DNA of 18,465 nt. It comes from Pseudomonadota bacterium (GTDB lineage Bacteria > Myxococcota_A > UBA796 > SXON01). The stretch spans positions 1 to 18,465 of the forward strand of contig SXOM01000339.1 of NCBI GenBank assembly GCA_005776735.1, given 5' to 3'. Below, piece after piece: positions 16,367-18,465 of this stretch; position 1 is the first letter of the stretch; each line of letters begins with the position of its first letter. A model generated the notes under the pieces. That model did not search any database. It was given only the letters and a program-made list of their open reading frames with translations, and was not told the origin of the DNA. A program made the position numbers and the translations under genes.

Positions 16367-17350
16367 ATGTCCTGGCTCCCGTTGGTGCTCCTCGGTTGCG
16401 GCGCCGCCACCCCCGACGCGGCGTCCGCCGCGACGCTCGCCGCGGTCGAGGCCCCCGACGGAGCCGCCACCGCCGACCCGTTCGCGACCTTTCTCGGCGT
16501 CGGCGCGGCGGCCGCCGACGGCTTCTCGGCCCCGCTGGACGCGGGCTGGTCGCCCTGTGGCGAGGGGTGCTGGACCGCCGCGACCGAGCGACCGGTCCGC
16601 TCGATGGCGGCGGGACGGGTGCTGCGCGACGGCGAGGTGCTCCGGGTCGAGCACCGGTGGTACGAGAACGCCACGCCGAGCGTCGTCCGGATGCGCGTCA
16701 CGGGCGCGCGCGCCGTCGCCGAGCACGGCGCCACCGTCGCCCGCGGCGACACGATCGCGTGGGGCACTCGCGTCGAGCTGGTGCTGGAGGGGCGCGACGA
16801 GGCCGCGGACGTGTTCGCCGCCGCGCGCCCCTGGCTGCCGGTCCCCCAGGCCGAGCCCCACCTCGCCCTGGTGAGCCACGACGCCGACGAGCTGCGCACC
16901 TACGCCGACGGCGTCGAGACCGGGCGGTACCAGGTGGGGTTCGGCCAGGCCGAGGGCGCCAAGGTGCACCAGGGGGACAACCGGACCCCGAAGGGGGTGT
17001 ACTACATCGTGCAGCACTCGCGGGGCCCGTTCGGCGGCCCGAGCGCCGACTACTTCGGTGGTGCCTGGATGCGCGTGAACTACCCGAACGCCTGGGACGC
17101 GGCGCGCGCCGTGGATGAAGGGTGGATCGACGTCGAAGCCCAACGCCGCATCACTCGCACGTGGCGCGCGCGGAAGGAGACCCCCAAGACCACCCGCCTC
17201 GGCGGCGGCATCGGCCTGCACGGCTGGGCGTGGGAGTGGGACGACGCGGACCCGCGGGGGATGAGCTGGGGCTGCGTCGTGATGCATCTGCGCGACATCG
17301 ACGCCATCATGGCGGCGCTGCCCACGGGGTCGATGATCGTCCTGTTCTGA
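16367..17350 (+). CDS. L,D-transpeptidase (YkuD) lipoprotein with degenerate LytM/M23-like domain
   Basis: 327 residues. It forms or remodels 3-3 peptidoglycan cross-links or attaches proteins to the wall. The N-terminus MSWLPLVLLGCG has a good lipobox (LLGC, Cys11). That is why ATG 16367 is preferred to the in-frame ATG at 16286, which would overlap the SH3b gene by 38 bases and bury the signal. Residues about 75-142 (PVRSMAAGRVLRDGEVLRVEH, VAEHGATVARGDTIAWGTRVELVLEG) follow the LytM/M23 beta-fold pattern but lack the zinc ligands (no HxH, no H-x3-D). Residues 165-327 are the YkuD domain. His285 (GLHG) and the active-site motif S300-W301-G302-C303 are spaced as in H-x14-S-x-G-C, with nucleophile Cys303 and the following VVMHLRDID. 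TPKGVYYI (207-214) is the usual substrate-side strand. Last gene of the plus-strand run, 31 nt before a strong terminator. Confidence 0.93.
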   Translation: MSWLPLVLLGCGAATPDAASAATLAAVEAPDGAATADPFATFLGVGAAAADGFSAPLDAGWSPCGEGCWTAATERPVRSMAAGRVLRDGEVLRVEHRWYENATPSVVRMRVTGARAVAEHGATVARGDTIAWGTRVELVLEGRDEAADVFAAARPWLPVPQAEPHLALVSHDADELRTYADGVETGRYQVGFGQAEGAKVHQGDNRTPKGVYYIVQHSRGPFGGPSADYFGGAWMRVNYPNAWDAARAVDEGWIDVEAQRRITRTWRARKETPKTTRLGGGIGLHGWAWEWDDADPRGMSWGCVVMHLRDIDAIMAALPTGSMIVLF

Positions 17351-17381
17351 TGCGTCCGGGGCTCCGAGCGGTGGGCCGGGC

Positions 17382-17416
17382 AAGACGCGGCGACCCGGGG
17401 CGCGGGTCGGCGTCTT
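17382..17416 (+). terminator. Factor-independent terminator after the L,D-transpeptidase gene
   Basis: Two nested 7-bp helices form one long hairpin: AAGACGC (17382-17388) pairs with GCGTCTT (17410-17416), and CGACCCG (17391-17397) pairs with CGGGTCG (17403-17409). There is a 2-nt GG bulge on the left side and a 5-nt loop. The 3' arm ends in TCTTTC, a short T-containing tail, and the 5' arm starts with AA. It begins 31 nt after the transpeptidase stop. The A/T at the stem ends also allows it to work in the minus direction for the convergent gene at 17878. Confidence 0.7.
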
Positions 17417-17475
17417 TCGGGGGGCAACGCCTGACCCGGCGCTTGCGGAACGAGGTCACCCCCGGGTCCTGCCGG

Positions 17476-17551
17476 GCCGGGCGAAATTGGCGTTCGCTCC
17501 GCTACAGTTTCGCAAGCGAAACTGCGCTCCGCTCAGCCAATTCCGCCCGAC
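17476..17551. repeat. 76-bp nested palindromic element
   Basis: Outer arms of 16 bp (17476-17491, and 17536-17551 inverted) match at 14 of 16 positions. They carry the core AATTGGC and GCCAATT. Inside is a perfect 9-bp inverted repeat, CAGTTTCGC (17505-17513) and GCGAAACTG (17516-17524), separated by AA and centred one base from the outer arms. Between arms and core, both sides have the same 9-mer CGCTCCGCT (17495-17503 and 17525-17533) in direct orientation. The shape fits a folded RNA or a REP/MITE-like element; an efficient bidirectional terminator is less likely, as there is no T tract. Confidence 0.65.
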
Positions 17552-17621
17552 CCGTCACCCGCCGCGTCACCGAGCCGGCCAACGGCCGCGGCGATTGGCA
17601 CAACGGTGGACGCCGAACCGC

Positions 17622-17656
17622 GAGGGTCTGGCTGCACCGACCCACGGTCGGTGGGC
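17622..17656. repeat. Hairpin repeat, copy 1
   Basis: A 35-bp unit, GAGGGTC then T then GGCTGCACCGACCCACGGTC and GGTGGGC. The 27 bp from 17630 match copy 2 (17756-17782) at 26 positions. It forms a perfect 8-bp hairpin, CACCGACC-CAC-GGTCGGTG (17635-17653), and alternatively the shorter CCCAC/GTGGG. Confidence 0.65.
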
Positions 17657-17748
17657 GTGGAGATGTCGAACTTCGAGCGGTATTTTGGGTGGGCGTGCCG
17701 ACGGTGGGGAACCGCACCGGCGGCGGGGGGAGGACGGGGCGGCGGGGG

Positions 17749-17782
17749 GAGGGTCGGCTGCACCGGCCCACGGTCGGTGGGC
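17749..17782. repeat. Hairpin repeat, copy 2
   Basis: A 34-bp unit, the second copy 127 bp downstream and in the same orientation. The A-to-G change at 17766 turns one base pair of the 8-bp hairpin into a G-T (G-U) pair. It also strengthens the alternative hairpin CGGCCCAC-GGTCG-GTGGGCCG (17764-17784) to 8 bp. Both copies are thus still able to fold. Confidence 0.65.
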
Positions 17783-17877
17783 CGCGAGGGTGGATGAGCG
17801 CGCGCCTCCGGCGCACCGCGCGCCGGCCTCGGCCCGAACCCCCCGGCCGGTCGCGGCGCGGGGCCCAACCGCCCCGG

Positions 17878-18465
17878 TCAGAACTGGCCGCCCACCACGA
17901 TGCCGCCGGGCACGACCATCACCGGGCTGTCGACCACCTGGAGCACCACGCCGGCGCCGAGCAGCGCCACGCCGGTGCCCACCATCGCGATCGTGCTGTA
18001 CCGCCCGATGTCGAAGCGCCCCTCCCACGCGGCCGCATCCTCGGCCGACAACGAGCCCGGGGCTTCGTTACCGGCGACGATCGCGGCGTAGGCCGGCTCG
18101 ACCACGCCGAAGTTCATCGCGGCGCCCCCGACGAGGAGCCCGCCGCCGGCCGACATCAAGAGGACCGCAGGGACGTCGAGGGTGCCCGGGCGCGTGATGG
18201 TGGCCTCGGAACCCGAGCCCTTCGGCGGCTTCACGGCCAGCTTGTCGGCGGCGGCCTTGTCGGCGGCGGCCTTGTCGGCGGCGGCCTTGTCGGCGGCGGC
18301 CTTGTCGGCAGCAGCTTTGTCGGCGGCGGCTTTGTCGGCGGCGGCCTTGTCGGCAGCGGCTTTGTCAGCGGCGGCCTTGTCGGCAGCGGCCTTGTCGGCA
18401 GCGGCCTTGTCGGCGGCGGCCTTGTCGCCCGCCCCCGCGTCGACCACCGCCGTGTCGGCGGGGGC
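17878..18465 (-). CDS. AAADK-repeat protein with two hydrophobic segments (5' partial)
   Basis: The frame is open to the window edge, so this is the C-terminal part (196 codons with stop) of a longer gene. The in-frame GTG at 18445-18447 lies inside low-complexity sequence and is not a believable start. The visible order is an Ala/Pro/Asp-rich stretch, twelve AAADK pentapeptides (DNA 18241-18420, charged and probably helical or extended), then LAVKPPKGSG. A Gly-rich hydrophobic segment (VPAVLLMSAGGGLLVGGAAM) comes next, a roughly 45-residue linker with ten acidic or polar residues, a second hydrophobic segment (TIAMVGTGVALLGAGVVL), and a Val/Gly tail ending in GGQF. The two segments suggest membrane insertion by a hairpin. 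The repeat looks like the linkers of TolA or PEGA proteins, but no TolA C-terminal domain is present. Function unknown. Confidence 0.8.
   Translation of the reverse strand, partial: APADTAVVDAGAGDKAAADKAAADKAAADKAAADKAAADKAAADKAAADKAAADKAAADKAAADKAAADKAAADKLAVKPPKGSGSEATITRPGTLDVPAVLLMSAGGGLLVGGAAMNFGVVEPAYAAIVAGNEAPGSLSAEDAAAWEGRFDIGRYSTIAMVGTGVALLGAGVVLQVVDSPVMVVPGGIVVGGQF
18241..18420 (-). repeat. 15-bp tandem repeat, 12 units, encoding AAADK
   Basis: Twelve contiguous 15-bp units in frame with the minus-strand gene. Five DNA variants occur: five copies of cttgtcggcggcggc (units 1-4 and 12, plus strand), three of cttgtcggcagcggc, two of tttgtcggcggcggc, and one each of cttgtcggcagcagc and tttgtcagcggcggc. 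Every difference is synonymous, so all twelve give AAADK. Confidence 0.95.

Larger units (their letters stand above)
17351..17877. other. Gene-free space between convergent genes, rich in palindromes
   Basis: This 527-bp region separates the ends of the plus-strand transpeptidase gene and the minus-strand AAADK-repeat gene. I see no convincing gene: the short open frames in it have no start signals or recognisable protein character, and several run through the repeats. It contains, in order, the terminator at 17382-17416, a 76-bp nested palindrome (17476-17551), two hairpin repeats (17622-17656 and 17749-17782) with a small palindrome TCGAA-C-TTCGA (17666-17676) between them, G-rich runs (17721-17753), and a perfect 7-bp hairpin (17808-17826) that could end the minus-strand gene but lacks a T tract. 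Confidence 0.8.

Noticed and set aside
16586..16800. Active M23 endopeptidase domain
   Set aside because: The zinc ligands (HxH and the upstream His/Asp) are missing, so only a degenerate LytM-like fold is proposed.
17622..17782. CRISPR-like array
   Set aside because: Only two repeat copies with a spacer of about 92 bp and no cas genes; the units fold as hairpins like dispersed repeats.
17606..17797. Small plus-strand open frame (63 codons) and overlapping minus-strand frames in the convergent gap
   Set aside because: They are made largely of the hairpin repeats and G-rich runs, have no start signals, and look like no protein I recognise.
18445..18447. GTG as start of the AAADK-repeat protein
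   Set aside because: The frame stays open to the window edge, no ribosome binding site is visible, and no signal or domain begins there, so the gene is treated as 5' partial.
17878..18465. TolA identity for the AAADK-repeat protein
   Set aside because: The Ala/Lys-rich repeat resembles the TolA linker, but the C-terminus has two hydrophobic segments and no TolA domain III pattern.

Overview
The window is very GC-rich (I estimate about 70% or more), with long spurious open frames on both strands that come from GC-rich codon use. It carries only chromosomal-type cell-envelope genes: no phage, transposase, tRNA, rRNA or CRISPR signal was seen. The high GC, the many secreted proteins of unknown function with C-terminal beta-rich domains, a PEGA-like domain and a TamA carrying a lipobox together suggest a Gram-negative bacterium of the Myxococcota or a related deltaproteobacterial-type lineage. 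That assignment is an inference, as there is no marker gene here.

Layout. (1) 59-4248, minus strand: a two-gene efflux operon, a lipoprotein membrane fusion protein followed by an HAE-1 type RND permease, joined by an ATGA overlap. No TolC-like outer membrane factor lies inside the window. (2) 4306-10658, plus strand, divergent from (1) across only 57 bp: tamA (Omp85 barrel, with a lipoprotein signal) and tamB (1400-residue class AsmA-like/DUF490 protein), a complete translocation and assembly module. (3) 10835-15550, plus strand: three secreted proteins I cannot name. The first two share a plan of signal peptide, helical or mixed domain, PEGA-like beta domain and beta-rich C-terminus. The third ends in a domain resembling the TonB C-terminal fold. 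(4) 15550-17350, plus strand: a cysteine-rich SH3b protein, translationally coupled to the gene before it, then a lipoprotein that joins a degenerate LytM/M23-like domain to a YkuD L,D-transpeptidase. The run ends at a strong factor-independent terminator (17382-17416). (5) 17351-17877: a gene-free space between convergent genes with a 76-bp nested palindrome and two copies of a 34-35 bp hairpin repeat. (6) 17878-18465, minus strand: the C-terminal part of a gene whose 5' end is outside the window, with twelve AAADK repeats and two hydrophobic segments.

How they may work together: every intact gene acts in the envelope. TamA/TamB connect inner and outer membrane (outer membrane protein assembly and, by family knowledge of AsmA-like proteins, phospholipid transport). 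The following secreted beta-rich proteins could be clients or partners. The SH3b and transpeptidase genes act on peptidoglycan, and the divergent RND pump shares the TamAB promoter region. This grouping rests on gene order only.
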